From Gilvibacter sp. SZ-19 (GTDB taxonomy: Bacteria; Bacteroidota; Bacteroidia; Flavobacteriales; Flavobacteriaceae), in the NCBI RefSeq assembly GCF_002163875.1, contig NZ_CP019333.1, forward strand, positions 440,864 to 504,863: a stretch of 64,000 nt of DNA. The letters run 5' to 3'. This document shows positions 10,860-22,289 of this stretch, in pieces; within the stretch, counting starts at the first letter, position 1, and each line of letters starts with the position of its first letter. Under the pieces are notes generated by a model. It had not been told where the DNA came from. It saw only the letters and a list, made by a program, of their open reading frames with translations, and made no database searches. The position numbers were made by a program, and so were the translations under genes.

Positions 10860-13800
10860 TTAATTGTAGTTAACCTCTTGCTTCTCTTCGGTCATCTGCT
10901 CTAGCTCTTCTTTAGAACCTACAATGATATGGTCGTAATGACGCATACCGGTTCCGGCCGGAATTCTGTGACCTACTATTACGTTCTCTTTCAAGCCTTC
11001 TAGGCTGTCCACTTTTCCGCTTACCGCAGCCTCGTTCAATACCTTTGTCGTCTCCTGGAAGGAAGCCGCAGAGATGAATGACTTGGTCTGTAGCGATGCA
11101 CGGGTGATCCCTTGCAAGATAGGAGTCGCGGTTGCAGGAACTGCATCACGAGCTTCTACCAAGGCTTTGTCTGCACGTCTCAAGATAGAGTTCTCATCGC
11201 GCAACTGACGTGGAGAAACGATCTGGCCTTCTTTCAAGCTTTCTGAGTCTCCTGCGCTAGATACGACCTTCATACCAAAGATCTTGTCGTTCTCTTCGAT
11301 AAAGTCGTATTTGTGCGTCAATTGGTTCTCTAAGAAGATAGTGTCTCCCGGATCGTTGATCTTCACCTTACGCATCATTTGACGTACTACTACCTCAAAG
11401 TGCTTATCGTTGATCTTCACCCCTTGCAGACGGTATACTTCTTGAACCTCGTTCACCAAGTATTGTTGTACTGCGGATGGGCCTTTGATCTTCAAGATAT
11501 CCTCCGGAGTGATAGAACCGTCAGAAAGTGGCATACCGGCGCGGATGTAATCGTTCTCCTGTACCAGGATCTGATTAGACAGCTTCACCAAGTATTTCTT
11601 AATGTCACCTAATTTAGATTCTACGATGATCTCGCGATTACCTCGCTTGATCTTACCAAAGGAAACAACACCGTCTATCTCACTTACAACTGCAGGGTTC
11701 GATGGGTTACGCGCTTCGAATAGCTCGGTAACTCGTGGAAGACCCCCTGTAATATCACCCGCTTTCGCAGATTTACGTGGAATCTTAACCAAGATCTTAC
11801 CAACCTTGATCTTCTCGGCATCGTCTACCATAAGGTGAGCCCCTACTGGTAAGTTGTATGAACGGATCACTTCTCCTTTAGCGCCGCAGATATGAAGCGT
11901 TGGGATCAGTTTCTTGTTTCTCGATTCAGAGATCACTTTCTCTTGGAATCCGGTTTGTTCGTCAATCTCTACTTGATACGTAACACCTTGTTCGATATTC
12001 TCGTACTTGATCTTACCAGCAAATTCAGAGATGATTACCCCGTTATATGGATCCCACTGACATACTACATCACCTTTCTTAAGGGTCTGTCCGTCTTTTA
12101 CAAAGATGGAAGAACCATAAGGGATGTTGTTAGTACTTAGGACAATTCCAGTTTTCTTGTCAACCACTTTGATCTCAGAAGTACGAGAGATCACGATATC
12201 TACCTCGTTTCCTTCTGCATCTTCTCCTTTTACGGTCTTCAAGTCTTCTATCTCGGCCTTTCCGTCGAACTTCACGATGAGTTTGTTCTCTTCGGAGATG
12301 TTTCCGGCAATACCACCCACGTGGAAGGTACGTAGTGTAAGCTGTGTACCAGGCTCTCCAATAGACTGAGCAGCCACAACACCAACAGCTTCACCGATCT
12401 GTACCATTTTTCCGGTCGCCAAGTTGCGGCCGTAACACTGTGCACAGATACCTTTTTTGGCCTCACAGGTCAAAGCAGAACGAACCTCTACGCTCTCTAC
12501 TGGAGAAGCATCAACTTTTTTGGCGATAGCCTCGTCAATGTGATCTCCTGCACTAACCAACAACTCGTTGGTAAGTGGATCGTAAACATCGTTTAGTGAA
12601 GTACGTCCAACGATACGCTCGCCTAGGGACTCCACTACTTCTTCGTTCTTTTTCAAAGGAGTTACCTCTACTCCTCGTAGCGTACCACAGTCGTGCTCGT
12701 TGATGATCACATCCTGAGATACATCTACCAAACGACGGGTCAAGTATCCTGCATCCGCCGTCTTAAGAGCCGTATCCGCAAGACCTTTACGCGCACCGTG
12801 CGTAGAGATAAAGTATTCTAAGATCGATAGTCCTTCCTTAAAGTTAGAAAGGATCGGGTTTTCAATAATTTCACCACCACCAGAGTTCGATTTCTTCGGC
12901 TTGGCCATCAGACCACGCATACCTGTCAACTGACGGATCTGCTCCTTAGAACCACGCGCTCCAGAGTCAAGCATCATATACACGGAGTTAAACCCTTGCT
13001 GATCTTCACGGATACGCTTCATAGAAAGCTCCGTCAAGTTCGCGTTGGTCGCAGTCCAAATATCAATTACCTGGTTGTAACGCTCGTTGTTGGTGATAAG
13101 ACCCATGTTGTAGTTGGCAATGATGCCGTCTACTTGCTCGTTCGCGTCGTCGATCATGCTGTGCTTTTCCTGTGGAATAATGATATCCCCAAGGCTAAAG
13201 GACAGACCACCTTCAAAGGCGAACTTATATCCTAGGTCTTTAATAGAGTCTAAGAACTCAGCAGTTGTAGGTACGTCGGTTACCTTTAAAATACCACCAA
13301 TGATATCACGCAAGGATTTCTTGGTCAATACTTCGTTGATATAACCTGCAGCCTCTGGTACTTCTTCGTTAAAGATCACACGACCTACAGTAGATTCGAT
13401 GATCTGATATACCAATTCTCCTGCTTCGTTGAAGTCCTTAGTGCGGATCTTAATGATCGCGTTAAGGTCAACACGCTTCTCGTTGTACGCAATGATCACC
13501 TCTTCTGCAGAGTAGAAGGTCAAGCCTTCTCCTTTAACAGGGTGGTCTTTGGTAGATTTACGTGGCTTGGTCATGTAGTATAGACCCAATACCATATCCT
13601 GAGAAGGTACCGCTACCGGAGAACCATTCGCTGGGTTCAAAATGTTATGAGAGGCAAGCATTAACAGCTGTGCTTCCAGAATCGCTTCTGGCCCAAGTGG
13701 AAGGTGAACCGCCATTTGGTCACCGTCAAAGTCGGCGTTAAATGCCGTACACACTAATGGGTGTAGCTGAATCGCTTTCCCTTCGATAAGTTTTGGCTGG

Positions 13801-15161
13801 AACGCTTGGATACCCAAACGGTGAAGAGTAGGAGCACGGTTCAGGAGTACTGGGTGTCCTTTAAGAACGTTCTCCAAGATATCCCAAACTACAGGCTCTT
13901 TCTTATCGATGATCTTCTTAGCCGATTTTACCGTCTTCACGATACCACGCTCGATCAGTTTACGGATCACAAACGGCTTGTATAGTTCTGCGGCCATGTT
14001 CTTAGGCAGACCACATTCGTATAGTTTCAATTCAGGTCCAACAACAATTACCGAACGTGCTGAGTAATCCACACGCTTACCAAGTAAGTTCTGACGGAAA
14101 CGTCCTTGCTTACCTTTTAGCGAGTCAGAAAGTGACTTCAGTGGACGGTTAGAGTCTGTTTTTACTGCGGATGACTTACGGGTATTGTCGAATAGTGAAT
14201 CTACAGATTCCTGTAGCATACGCTTTTCGTTACGCAAGATCACTTCCGGAGCTTTGATCTCTACCAAACGCTTCAGACGGTTGTTACGGATAATCACACG
14301 ACGGTAAAGGTCGTTCAGATCCGAAGTTGCGAAACGCCCACCATCTAGTGGTACCAACGGACGTAATTCTGGTGGAATCACCGGAACTACCTTCATGATC
14401 ATCCACTCTGGTTTGTTTTCGCGATTGTTGTTTGCCTCACGCAAAGCTTCCACCACTTGCAAACGCTTAAGGGCTTCAGTTTTACGCTGCTTAGAAGTCT
14501 CGTTGTTGGCCTTGTGACGCAAATCATAAGACAAAGCATCTAGATCGATGCGGTTCAACAAGTCGATCAAACACTCCGCACCCATCTTAGCGATGAATTT
14601 GTTCGGGTCTGAATCTTCTAAGTACATATTCTCCTGAGGAAGCGTATCCAATACGTTCAAATACTCCTCTTCAGTAAGGAAATCCATTTTTTGCAACGGC
14701 TCTCCCTCTTCGTTTTTGGCGATACCTGGCTGAATAACCACATAACGCTCATAATAGATAATCATATCCAACTTCTTGGACGGCAATCCAAGAAGGTATC
14801 CGATCTTGTTCGGAAGACTTCTGAAGTACCAGATGTGCGCAACAGGTACAACCAAGTTGATGTGACCTACACGATCACGACGCACTTTCTTTTCGGTAAC
14901 TTCTACCCCACAACGGTCACAAACGATTCCTTTATAGCGGATACGCTTGTACTTTCCACAGGCACATTCGTAGTCCTTAACAGGTCCAAAAATACGCTCG
15001 CAGAACAATCCGTCGCGCTCGGGTTTGTGGGTACGGTAGTTGATGGTTTCTGGTTTTAGTACCTCTCCGCGAGATTCTGCCAAAATAGACTCCGGCGAAG
15101 CCAAACCAATAGAAATCTTGTTGAATTTCTTTACCGTGTTGTTATCTTTATTTCTTGCCAT
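10860..15161 (-). CDS. rpoC: DNA-directed RNA polymerase subunit beta'
   Basis: The largest core polymerase subunit, 1433 residues, within the normal range for the phylum. The N-terminal zinc site is visible as C66, C68, C81 and C84 (CACGKYKR...CDRCGVEV). The catalytic Mg2+ loop NADFDGDQM is in the first third, and the second zinc site [13 protein letters not shown] lies in the C-terminal half before the family signature [16 protein letters not shown]. The gene follows rpoB by 68 bases in the same transcript and ends just before a strong terminator. The start [20 protein letters not shown] is the family-typical one. No frameshift or truncation is seen. Confidence 0.98.
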   Translation of the reverse strand: MARNKDNNTVKKFNKISIGLASPESILAESRGEVLKPETINYRTHKPERDGLFCERIFGPVKDYECACGKYKRIRYKGIVCDRCGVEVTEKKVRRDRVGHINLVVPVAHIWYFRSLPNKIGYLLGLPSKKLDMIIYYERYVVIQPGIAKNEEGEPLQKMDFLTEEEYLNVLDTLPQENMYLEDSDPNKFIAKMGAECLIDLLNRIDLDALSYDLRHKANNETSKQRKTEALKRLQVVEALREANNNRENKPEWMIMKVVPVIPPELRPLVPLDGGRFATSDLNDLYRRVIIRNNRLKRLVEIKAPEVILRNEKRMLQESVDSLFDNTRKSSAVKTDSNRPLKSLSDSLKGKQGRFRQNLLGKRVDYSARSVIVVGPELKLYECGLPKNMAAELYKPFVIRKLIERGIVKTVKSAKKIIDKKEPVVWDILENVLKGHPVLLNRAPTLHRLGIQAFQPKLIEGKAIQLHPLVCTAFNADFDGDQMAVHLPLGPEAILEAQLLMLASHNILNPANGSPVAVPSQDMVLGLYYMTKPRKSTKDHPVKGEGLTFYSAEEVIIAYNEKRVDLNAIIKIRTKDFNEAGELVYQIIESTVGRVIFNEEVPEAAGYINEVLTKKSLRDIIGGILKVTDVPTTAEFLDSIKDLGYKFAFEGGLSFSLGDIIIPQEKHSMIDDANEQVDGIIANYNMGLITNNERYNQVIDIWTATNANLTELSMKRIREDQQGFNSVYMMLDSGARGSKEQIRQLTGMRGLMAKPKKSNSGGGEIIENPILSNFKEGLSILEYFISTHGARKGLADTALKTADAGYLTRRLVDVSQDVIINEHDCGTLRGVEVTPLKKNEEVVESLGERIVGRTSLNDVYDPLTNELLVSAGDHIDEAIAKKVDASPVESVEVRSALTCEAKKGICAQCYGRNLATGKMVQIGEAVGVVAAQSIGEPGTQLTLRTFHVGGIAGNISEENKLIVKFDGKAEIEDLKTVKGEDAEGNEVDIVISRTSEIKVVDKKTGIVLSTNNIPYGSSIFVKDGQTLKKGDVVCQWDPYNGVIISEFAGKIKYENIEQGVTYQVEIDEQTGFQEKVISESRNKKLIPTLHICGAKGEVIRSYNLPVGAHLMVDDAEKIKVGKILVKIPRKSAKAGDITGGLPRVTELFEARNPSNPAVVSEIDGVVSFGKIKRGNREIIVESKLGDIKKYLVKLSNQILVQENDYIRAGMPLSDGSITPEDILKIKGPSAVQQYLVNEVQEVYRLQGVKINDKHFEVVVRQMMRKVKINDPGDTIFLENQLTHKYDFIEENDKIFGMKVVSSAGDSESLKEGQIVSPRQLRDENSILRRADKALVEARDAVPATATPILQGITRASLQTKSFISAASFQETTKVLNEAAVSGKVDSLEGLKENVIVGHRIPAGTGMRHYDHIIVGSKEELEQMTEEKQEVNYN

Positions 15162-15229
15162 AATGCTAATATGCTATGCTATTTTATTGCTAAAGTGAGC
15201 TACACTTTATCTTTTCCCCAATCGGGCAA

Positions 15230-18200
15230 TTACTCTTCTAAACGGATATCCAATCCAAGACCTTTCAATTCGTGCATCAATACGTTGAACGACTCCGGCA
15301 GACCAGGTTCTGGCATGCTTTCGCCTTTAACGATTGCTTCATAAGTCTTGGCACGTCCGATAACGTCATCGGATTTAACCGTTAGAATTTCGCGCAAGGT
15401 GCTGGATGCTCCGTATGCTTCGAGCGCCCATACCTCCATCTCTCCAAAACGCTGACCACCAAATTGTGCCTTACCACCAAGTGGCTGCTGCGTAATGAGC
15501 GAGTAAGGTCCAATAGAACGGGCGTGCATCTTGTCATCTACCATGTGACCCAACTTAAGCATGTAGATCACACCAACAGTTGCCGGCTGATCAAAACGCT
15601 CTCCAGTTCCACCGTCATATAGATAGGTGTGTCCGAATCGTGGAATACCAGCTTCGTCGGTCAACTCATTGATCTGATCTAAAGTGGCTCCGTCGAAAAT
15701 AGGTGTAGCAAACTTGCGACCCAATTTCTGACCAGCCCATCCTAGTACCGTTTCGTAGATCTGTCCGATGTTCATACGCGATGGTACCCCAAGTGGGTTA
15801 AGTACGATATCTACAGGCGTACCGTCTTCTAGGAATGGCATATCCTCTTCACGTACAATACGTGCAACGATACCTTTGTTACCGTGACGTCCTGCCATCT
15901 TATCACCTACCTTAAGCTTACGTTTCTTAGCGATGTACACTTTAGCAAGTTTCAAGATTCCAGAAGGAAGCTCATCTCCAACAGAGATGGTAAACTTCTC
16001 GCGTCTCAGGTTACCCTGTAGGTCATTCTCTTTGATCTTGTAATTGTGCAACAACTCGGCTACCAATTTATTGGTGTCCTTATCTGTAGTCCACGTACCT
16101 TGAGTAAGGTGCGTATAATCGTCTACAGCGTTAAGCATCTTAAGGGTGTATTTCTTTCCTTTAGGGAAGATCTCTTCGCCCAAGTCATTCATTACACCTT
16201 GAGCAGTTTTACCACCAACAATCTCAAAGAGCTTCTCAACAAGCACGTCTTTCAAAGCAGCGAATTTGGTTTCGTACTTCAATTCAAGCTCGTTGATGTC
16301 TTCTTTATCTTTAGCACGCTTGCGCTTGTCTTTAATAGCGCGTGCAAATAGTTTTTTGTCAATTACTACACCGCTTAGTGATGGAGAAGCCTTCAAAGAA
16401 GCATCTTTTACATCACCTGCTTTGTCACCAAAGATGGCGCGTAGTAGTTTTTCTTCCGGAGTCGGATCGCTCTCTCCTTTTGGAGTGATCTTACCGATAA
16501 GGATATCACCAGGCTTCACCTCGGCACCCACACGGATCATACCGTGCTCGTCCAAGTCTTTGGTAGCCTCTTCGGATACGTTCGGGATATCACTAGTCAA
16601 TTCTTCGTTACCCAATTTGGTATCGCGAACTTCTAGAGAATACTCATCGATGTGGATAGAGGTAAAGATATCTTCACGTACCACTTTTTCTGAGATCACA
16701 ATCGCATCCTCAAAGTTGTAACCCTTCCATGGCATAAAGGCCACTTTCATGTTACGTCCAAGTGCCAATTCACCGTCTTCTGTTGCATAACCTTGACAAA
16801 GTACTTGTCCTTTCGCCACACGGTCGCCTTTGCGAACAATAGGCTTCAGGTTGATAGAAGTACTCTGGTTGGTCTTGCGGAATTTGATCAGCTGATAGGT
16901 TTTAGAGTCTCCATCAAAACTTACCAAACGCTCCGTATCGGTGCGGTCGTATTTAATAGTGATCTCACGAGAGTCAACATATTCTACAACTCCATCGCCT
17001 TCTGCGTTGATCAATACTCGTGAATCCGAAGCAACCTGACGCTCCAATCCAGTTCCCACAATTGGAGAATCTGCAATTAGAAGCGGTACTGCCTGACGCA
17101 TCATGTTTGATCCCATCAAGGCACGGTTCGCATCATCGTGCTCCAAGAAAGGAATAAGCGAAGCCGAGATCGAAGAGATCTGGTTTGGCGCTACATCCGT
17201 GTAGTGTACCTCTTTAGGGTCTACTACTGGGAAGTCGCCTTCCATACGAGCAATTACACGATCGTTATCGATAGTTCCGTCTTTTTTAAGCGGAATGTTT
17301 GCCTGAGCAATTAGTTTCTCTTCTTCCTCCTCTGCAGATAGGTAGATCGGTTCTGACTTCAAGTCAACTTTACCGTTCTCCACCTTGCGGTAAGGAGTTT
17401 CAATGAATCCGAGGTTGTTCACCTTGGCATACACAGAAAGTGAAGAGATAAGTCCAATGTTCGGACCTTCAGGAGTTTCGATAGGACACAAACGCCCGTA
17501 GTGGGTGTAGTGTACGTCTCGAACCTCGAACCCGGCGCGCTCACGAGATAGACCTCCAGGCCCTAGTGCAGATAGTCTACGCTTGTGCGTGATCTCTGCC
17601 AGTGGGTTGGTCTGGTCCATGAACTGAGACAACTGGTTAGTTCCAAAGAAGGAGTTGATCACAGAAGAAAGGGTCTTCGCATTGATCAAATCGATCGGAG
17701 TAAATACCTCATTGTCACGAACGTTCATACGCTCGCGGATGGTACGGGCCATACGAGCCAAACCTACGCCAAACTGAGACGAAAGCTGCTCTCCTACGGT
17801 ACGCACACGACGATTAGACAAGTGGTCGATATCATCGATCTCTGCTTTAGAGTTGATCAATTCAATCAAATACTTGATAATGGTAATGATATCTTCTTTG
17901 GTAAGCACCTGCTTGTCCATATCGATATCCAAACCGAGTTTTTTGTTCATTCGGTAACGTCCTACCTCACCCAAATTGTATCTCTGGTCAGAGAAGAACA
18001 ACTTGTTGATGATTCCACGTGCAGTTTCCTCATCGGGCGGTTCAGCGTTACGCAATTGACGATAAATGTGCTCTACCGCTTCTTTTTCAGAGTTGGTAGG
18101 GTCCTTCTGTAAAGTATTGTGGATAATCGCGTAGTCCGCCTGCTGATTATCTTCTTTGTGTAGTAAGATGGTCTTACTTCCGGACTCAAGAATTACGTCA

Positions 18201-19042
18201 ATATGTTCTTTTTCAAGGATAGTATCACGATCTAGAACGATCTCGTTTCTCTCAATAGATACAACCTCTCCAGTATCTTCATCTACGAAATCTTCGTGCC
18301 AAGTCTTAAGTACACGAGCTGCAAGCTTGCGATCCATGTATTTCTTAAGACCGGTCTTGGTTGCCTTTACTTCTTCGGCAAGGTCAAAGATCTCTAAGAT
18401 ATCTTTATCGCGCTCAAAACCAATGGCGCGGAAAAGTGTAGTTACAGGTAATTTTTTCTTACGATCGATATAAGCGTACATCACGCTGTTGATATCGGTC
18501 GCGAATTCGATCCATGATCCTTTGAATGGGATCACACGAGCCGAGTACAATTTAGTACCATTGGCGTGGAAGGACTGTCCAAAGAACACCCCTGGCGAAC
18601 GGTGAAGCTGCGAAACAACTACACGCTCTGCACCATTGATACAAAAAGTTCCAGACGGCGTCATATACGGGATAGTTCCCAGGTATACGTCTTGCACGAT
18701 AGTTTCGAAATCTTCGTGCTCCGGATCGGTACAATATAATTTTAAGCGGGCCTTTAGCGGAACGCTGTAGGTCAATCCGCGCTCAATACACTCTAAAATC
18801 GAGTAGCGTGGCGGATCAACGAAGTAATCTAAAAATTCCAGTACAAATTGATTGCGGGTATCTGTAATTGGAAAGTTCTCCATGAAGGTGTTGTACAAAC
18901 CTTCGTTTCCTCGTTCTTCTGACTTGGTCTCTAACTGGAAAAAATCTTGGAAAGATTTTACCTGAATGTCCAGGAAATCTGGATAATCCGGCTTGTTTTG
19001 CACAGAAGAGAAATTCAATCTTTCAGTTTTCGTTGCGGACAT
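15230..19042 (-). CDS. rpoB: DNA-directed RNA polymerase subunit beta
   Basis: This 1270-residue protein is the second catalytic polymerase subunit. The rifampicin region reads [20 protein letters not shown] and then [12 protein letters not shown], with Q, D, H and S at the usual resistance positions, so the enzyme should be rifampicin-sensitive by sequence. Other hallmarks are [37 protein letters not shown] and the C-terminal [18 protein letters not shown]. It is preceded in the operon by rplL, with a strong hairpin in the 138-base gap. That resembles the E. coli rplL-rpoB attenuation/processing site in position. Confidence 0.98.
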   Translation of the reverse strand: MSATKTERLNFSSVQNKPDYPDFLDIQVKSFQDFFQLETKSEERGNEGLYNTFMENFPITDTRNQFVLEFLDYFVDPPRYSILECIERGLTYSVPLKARLKLYCTDPEHEDFETIVQDVYLGTIPYMTPSGTFCINGAERVVVSQLHRSPGVFFGQSFHANGTKLYSARVIPFKGSWIEFATDINSVMYAYIDRKKKLPVTTLFRAIGFERDKDILEIFDLAEEVKATKTGLKKYMDRKLAARVLKTWHEDFVDEDTGEVVSIERNEIVLDRDTILEKEHIDVILESGSKTILLHKEDNQQADYAIIHNTLQKDPTNSEKEAVEHIYRQLRNAEPPDEETARGIINKLFFSDQRYNLGEVGRYRMNKKLGLDIDMDKQVLTKEDIITIIKYLIELINSKAEIDDIDHLSNRRVRTVGEQLSSQFGVGLARMARTIRERMNVRDNEVFTPIDLINAKTLSSVINSFFGTNQLSQFMDQTNPLAEITHKRRLSALGPGGLSRERAGFEVRDVHYTHYGRLCPIETPEGPNIGLISSLSVYAKVNNLGFIETPYRKVENGKVDLKSEPIYLSAEEEEEKLIAQANIPLKKDGTIDNDRVIARMEGDFPVVDPKEVHYTDVAPNQISSISASLIPFLEHDDANRALMGSNMMRQAVPLLIADSPIVGTGLERQVASDSRVLINAEGDGVVEYVDSREITIKYDRTDTERLVSFDGDSKTYQLIKFRKTNQSTSINLKPIVRKGDRVAKGQVLCQGYATEDGELALGRNMKVAFMPWKGYNFEDAIVISEKVVREDIFTSIHIDEYSLEVRDTKLGNEELTSDIPNVSEEATKDLDEHGMIRVGAEVKPGDILIGKITPKGESDPTPEEKLLRAIFGDKAGDVKDASLKASPSLSGVVIDKKLFARAIKDKRKRAKDKEDINELELKYETKFAALKDVLVEKLFEIVGGKTAQGVMNDLGEEIFPKGKKYTLKMLNAVDDYTHLTQGTWTTDKDTNKLVAELLHNYKIKENDLQGNLRREKFTISVGDELPSGILKLAKVYIAKKRKLKVGDKMAGRHGNKGIVARIVREEDMPFLEDGTPVDIVLNPLGVPSRMNIGQIYETVLGWAGQKLGRKFATPIFDGATLDQINELTDEAGIPRFGHTYLYDGGTGERFDQPATVGVIYMLKLGHMVDDKMHARSIGPYSLITQQPLGGKAQFGGQRFGEMEVWALEAYGASSTLREILTVKSDDVIGRAKTYEAIVKGESMPEPGLPESFNVLMHELKGLGLDIRLEE

Positions 19043-19118
19043 CTACGAACGGAATTTTAATTAACAAAAAACTAGGGTAGCGCATTGGAGGTGGAACACA
19101 CCATTATATACGCAAAAT

Positions 19119-19155
19119 GGTTTAGGCCCATCCCGCATTCGGGAAGGCCTAAACC
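19119..19155 (-). terminator. Hairpin between rplL and rpoB (attenuator or processing site)
   Basis: GGTTTAGGCC (19119-19128) pairs with GGCCTAAACC (19146-19155), and TCCCG/CGGGA extends the stem inside, leaving a CATT-like loop. On the minus strand it is followed only by a short CCATTTTG, so full termination is unlikely. Its place, after rplL and before rpoB, is where E. coli has a partial terminator and an RNase III site. I infer a role in setting the ratio of ribosomal protein to polymerase transcripts. Confidence 0.65.
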
Positions 19156-19180
19156 TTAGGGTTGGCTAACTGCCGGGAGC

Positions 19181-19558
19181 TTACTTAAGCTCAACCTCAG
19201 CGCCAGCTTCTTCTAACTGAGCTTTTAGTGCTTCAGCTTCGTCTTTAGCTACACCTTCTTTAATTGGAGAAGGAGCGTTATCAACTAGTTCCTTAGCGTC
19301 TTTAAGACCAGCACCTGTCAATTCTTTAACTAGTTTTACTACAGCTAGTTTAGAACCTCCAGCGGCTTTAAGGATTACGTCGAATTCTGACTTTTCCTCA
19401 GCGGCGTCTCCACCAGCAGCACCACCACCAGCAGCAACAGCTACAGCTGCAGCAGCAGGCTCAATACCGTACTCTTCTTTTAGGATGTCAGCTAACTCGT
19501 TTACCTCTTTTACAGTAAGGTTAACTAATTGTTCTGCGAATTCTTTTAAATCTGCCAT
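19181..19558 (-). CDS. rplL: 50S ribosomal protein L7/L12
   Basis: The 125-residue stalk protein recruits translational GTPases to the ribosome. The N-terminal dimerisation helix ([20 protein letters not shown]) is followed by an Ala/Gly-rich hinge near residues 36-52. The globular C-terminal domain then carries the usual [29 protein letters not shown] and the ending AEVELK. It lies 54 bases after rplJ, the order expected for the L10-L7/L12 stalk genes, and before the rplL-rpoB hairpin. Confidence 0.98.
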   Translation of the reverse strand: MADLKEFAEQLVNLTVKEVNELADILKEEYGIEPAAAAVAVAAGGGAAGGDAAEEKSEFDVILKAAGGSKLAVVKLVKELTGAGLKDAKELVDNAPSPIKEGVAKDEAEALKAQLEEAGAEVELK

Positions 19559-19612
19559 TTTCTATCGTTTTAATAAAATTGTATTCTAAGTGTTTGATTT
19601 TTCGTTTTGTGC

Positions 19613-20134
19613 TTATCCTTCGCGCTCAGAAAGTGTCTTAACAATTCCTGCGATGGTACCACCACTCGATTTAAGAGCAGAGATAACATTCTTAGCAGGC
19701 GATTGCAACAATCCGATGATGTCGCCGACAAGCTCTTCTTTAGACTTGATTTCAACTAGAGTATCTAATTGGTCATCGCCAATAAAGATGGCCTCTTCGA
19801 TGAAAGCACCTTTAAGAATAGGACGATCCGCTTTCTTACGGAACTCCTTGATCACCTTTGCGGGAGCGTTTCCAGTTTCAGAGATCATCAATGAGGTGTT
19901 GCCTTTAAGCACGCCTGCTAGATCTCCAAAGTCCTTGTCACTGCTCTCCATTGCTTTTTCAAGCAAGGTGTTCTTAACCACTGACAACTTAACGCCAGCT
20001 TTAAAGCATGCACGTCTTAGGTTGCTAGTTGTACCTGCGTCCAATCCTGAGATATCTGCCAAATAAACTACAGAGTTCTCAGCTAGCTGTGCAGTCAAAT
20101 CCTGAATAACTTGTGATTTTTCTTCTCTTGTCAT
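19613..20134 (-). CDS. rplJ: 50S ribosomal protein L10
   Basis: L10 (173 residues) anchors the L7/L12 dimers to 23S rRNA. The start MTREEKSQVIQDLTAQLAEN and the KNTLLEKA and KGAFIEEA segments are typical. The C-terminal helix that carries the L7/L12 dimers is present. Only 15 bases separate it from rplA, so there is no room here for the long structured L10-binding leader that precedes rplJ in enterobacteria. Any autoregulation would have to act elsewhere. Confidence 0.97.
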   Translation of the reverse strand: MTREEKSQVIQDLTAQLAENSVVYLADISGLDAGTTSNLRRACFKAGVKLSVVKNTLLEKAMESSDKDFGDLAGVLKGNTSLMISETGNAPAKVIKEFRKKADRPILKGAFIEEAIFIGDDQLDTLVEIKSKEELVGDIIGLLQSPAKNVISALKSSGGTIAGIVKTLSEREG

Positions 20135-20149
20135 TGTCTATGGGTTTTA

Positions 20150-20845
20150 CTACTCAGCAAATCTCTTGGTGTCTACACTCACTCCAGGACTCATAGTACT
20201 GGACATGTAAATGCTCTTGATGTATACACCTTTGGCCGCTTGAGGCTTTAACTTTACTAATGTGGTTATTAATTCGCGGGCGTTTCCAGCGATCTTTTCT
20301 GCGTCAAATGACGACTTTCCGATCGCAGCGTGAACGATACCGGTCTTATCTACTTTAAAGTCGATCTTACCGCCTTTTACGTCTTGCACCGCTTTAGCAA
20401 CGTCCATTGTTACTGTACCAGTCTTTGGGTTTGGCATAAGTCCACGAGGTCCTAGAATACGTCCTAGTGGTCCTAACTTACCCATTACGCTTGGCATGGT
20501 TACAATTACGTCAACGTCTGTCCATCCTCCTTTAATCTTATCGAGGTACTCGTCTAATCCAACGAAATCAGCTCCTGCAGCAGTAGCTTCGGCCTCCTTA
20601 TCTGGAGTTACCAAGGCCAATACTTTTACATCTTTACCAGTACCGTGTGGAAGTGTCACTACGCCGCGAACCATTTGGTTAGCTTTACGTGGGTCAACAT
20701 TCAAACGAACTGCAAGATCTACAGAGGCGTCAAAGTTCACGTTGGTGATCTCTTTTATTAAAGCAGAAGCTTCGGTTAAGCTGTAGTCCTTGTTAGCGTC
20801 TACCTTTCCGCGAGCTTCCTTTTGCTTTTTGGTCAATTTTGCCAT
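20150..20845 (-). CDS. rplA: 50S ribosomal protein L1
   Basis: The 231-residue protein forms the mobile L1 stalk at the ribosomal E site. Typical motifs are [19 protein letters not shown] near residue 45, the segment [20 protein letters not shown] and then TGTVT in the middle, and [19 protein letters not shown] at the end. It is 21 bases downstream of rplK. In other bacteria L1 represses its own rplKA transcript by binding a 23S-like stem; I did not identify such a stem here. Confidence 0.98.
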   Translation of the reverse strand: MAKLTKKQKEARGKVDANKDYSLTEASALIKEITNVNFDASVDLAVRLNVDPRKANQMVRGVVTLPHGTGKDVKVLALVTPDKEAEATAAGADFVGLDEYLDKIKGGWTDVDVIVTMPSVMGKLGPLGRILGPRGLMPNPKTGTVTMDVAKAVQDVKGGKIDFKVDKTGIVHAAIGKSSFDAEKIAGNARELITTLVKLKPQAAKGVYIKSIYMSSTMSPGVSVDTKRFAE

Positions 20846-20866
20846 GATCCTGTTTTCTTTAAATCA

Positions 20867-21304
20867 TTAAAAAGGGGCTGTTCCTTTAATTTTAACTCCC
20901 ATGGATCTTGCAGTACCAGCTACCATTTTCATGGCAGACTCGATTGTAAATGCGTTTAAATCCGGCATTTTGTCTTCTGCAATAGTTTTCACCTGATCCC
21001 AGGAAATTGTGGCTACTTTTCGCACGTGTGGTTCACCAGAGCCTTTTTTGACTTTGGCTGCCTCAAGGATCTGTACAGCTGCTGGAGGGGTCTTAATTAC
21101 AAACTCGAAAGATTTGTCCTTATAAACCGTGATCACAACAGGTAATACTTTACCCTGCTTATCTTGAGTTCTACCGTTGAATTGCTTGCAGAACTCCATG
21201 ATGTTAACACCTGCGGCACCTAAAGCTGGTCCAACTGGTGGTGACGGGTTAGCCGCTCCACCTCGAACCTGTAACTTTACGACTTTATCTACTTCTTTTG
21301 CCAT
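20867..21304 (-). CDS. rplK: 50S ribosomal protein L11
   Basis: L11 (145 residues) forms the GTPase-associated centre with 23S rRNA. The N-terminal [20 protein letters not shown] with the proline pairs and [16 protein letters not shown] are diagnostic. The C-terminal rRNA-binding part ends in [12 protein letters not shown]. It begins the rplK-rplA-rplJ-rplL series and follows nusG by 74 bases. Confidence 0.98.
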   Translation of the reverse strand: MAKEVDKVVKLQVRGGAANPSPPVGPALGAAGVNIMEFCKQFNGRTQDKQGKVLPVVITVYKDKSFEFVIKTPPAAVQILEAAKVKKGSGEPHVRKVATISWDQVKTIAEDKMPDLNAFTIESAMKMVAGTARSMGVKIKGTAPF

Positions 21305-21378
21305 TGTTTACATTTTAGGTCGATTCTTCACTGTTGGAAGCTCTGGAAGAATCAGTTTATTCGCGTAACAGTCTTTTA

Positions 21379-21933
21379 CTAAATTTTTTCTACTTGCATA
21401 TAGCTGAGTTCAAGTGGTGTCTTACGTCCGAAGATCTTCACCATCACTTCTAGCTTGCGTTTTTCTTCGTTGATCTTCTCTACGGTTCCGTTGAAGCCGT
21501 TGAAAGGACCATCGATAACTTTTACAGTCTCTCCTACTACATAAGGAATGTTCAGGTTTTCATCTTCGATAGCCAATTCGTCTACCTTACCTAACATCCT
21601 GTTCACTTCGGACTGTCTTAACGGCACAGGGTCTCCCCCTTTGGTCTCTCCTAAGAAACCAATTACACCGTTAATAGATTTTATAATGTGTGGTATCTCT
21701 CCTGCGAGGTTCGCATTGATTATGATATACCCCGGAAAGTACACACGTTCTTTACTAATTTTTTTTCCGTTGCGGATCTGAATAACCTTCTCGGTCGGAA
21801 CCAGAACTTGCTCGATATAATCTTGCAGATTCAAGCGGGCTACTTCACTCTCGATGTAGTTCTTGATCTTGTTCTCTTGTCCGCTAACCGAACGAACAAC
21901 ATACCACTTCTTAGTATTCTTTGTTTCTGTCAT
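21379..21933 (-). CDS. nusG: Transcription termination/antitermination protein NusG
   Basis: NusG (184 residues) binds RNA polymerase, suppresses pausing and links it to Rho or the ribosome. The N-terminal NGN domain starts KWYVVRSVSGQENKIKNYIE and contains RVYFPGYIIINANL. The C-terminal KOW domain contains GETVKVIDGPFNGFNGTVEK. It is 10 bases after secE, the conserved arrangement in most bacteria. Confidence 0.98.
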   Translation of the reverse strand: MTETKNTKKWYVVRSVSGQENKIKNYIESEVARLNLQDYIEQVLVPTEKVIQIRNGKKISKERVYFPGYIIINANLAGEIPHIIKSINGVIGFLGETKGGDPVPLRQSEVNRMLGKVDELAIEDENLNIPYVVGETVKVIDGPFNGFNGTVEKINEEKRKLEVMVKIFGRKTPLELSYMQVEKI

Positions 21934-21943
21934 TCTGCAGCGT

Positions 21944-22132
21944 TTATCCCTTGATTAGTTTAAAGTATTGCTCGATCACTCCGGAGAAAACTGTGTCTAC
22001 TCCCCATGTGGCCAAAGCCAGCACAACAGAAAATACCGCAACAATAACAGTAAGTCGTTGAGCCTCAGACAACGGTGTCCAAGTCACGTGATTTCTAAGC
22101 TCGTTATACGACTCTTTAATATATTCTATCAT
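21944..22132 (-). CDS. secE: Preprotein translocase subunit SecE
   Basis: A 62-residue single-span membrane protein that stabilises the SecY channel. I place the start at the ATG 22130-22132 (MIEYIKESYNELRNHVTWTP). The longer open frame upstream would read through the tRNA-Trp gene. The conserved amphipathic part (ELRNHVTWTPLSEAQRLT) is followed by a hydrophobic span, VIVAVFSVVLALATWGVDTV. The gene lies between tRNA-Trp and nusG. Confidence 0.95.
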   Translation of the reverse strand: MIEYIKESYNELRNHVTWTPLSEAQRLTVIVAVFSVVLALATWGVDTVFSGVIEQYFKLIKG

Positions 22133-22147
22133 TGTTCTTGTGTTTTG

Positions 22148-22220
22148 CACGGGTTGAGAGACTCGAACTCCCGACACCTGGTTTTGGAGACCAGTGCTCT
22201 ACCAACTGAGCTAAACCCGT
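22148..22220 (-). tRNA. trpT: tRNA-Trp (CCA anticodon)
   Basis: The minus strand folds into a full cloverleaf: acceptor ACGGGTT/AACCCGT, D arm with AGTTGGTAGA, anticodon stem around CTCCAAA, T loop TTCGAGT on a GGGAG/CTCTC stem. The anticodon is CCA. It lies 15 bases upstream of the secE start, a common position in this phylum. Confidence 0.96.
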
Positions 22221-22226
22221 AGATAA

Positions 22227-22265
22227 AAGTCAAGGTGTACCGCGTTTACGGGACACCTTTGACTT
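22227..22265 (-). terminator. Hairpin between tuf and tRNA-Trp
   Basis: AAGTCAAGGTGT (22227-22238) pairs with ACACCTTTGACTT (22253-22265) with one bulged base, and an inner CCG/CGG extends it. On the minus strand it is followed by a short TTTTATC run. It may be a weak terminator that uncouples the tRNA-tuf transcript from secE-nusG-rpl, or a processing stem for the 5' end of tRNA-Trp. Confidence 0.6.
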
Positions 22266-22289
22266 ATATATGTTATCTACTGCTTAGAC

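Noticed and set aside
22133-22177. Longer N-terminus for secE
   Set aside because: The extension would translate part of the tRNA-Trp gene; the ATG at 22132 gives the conserved SecE beginning.
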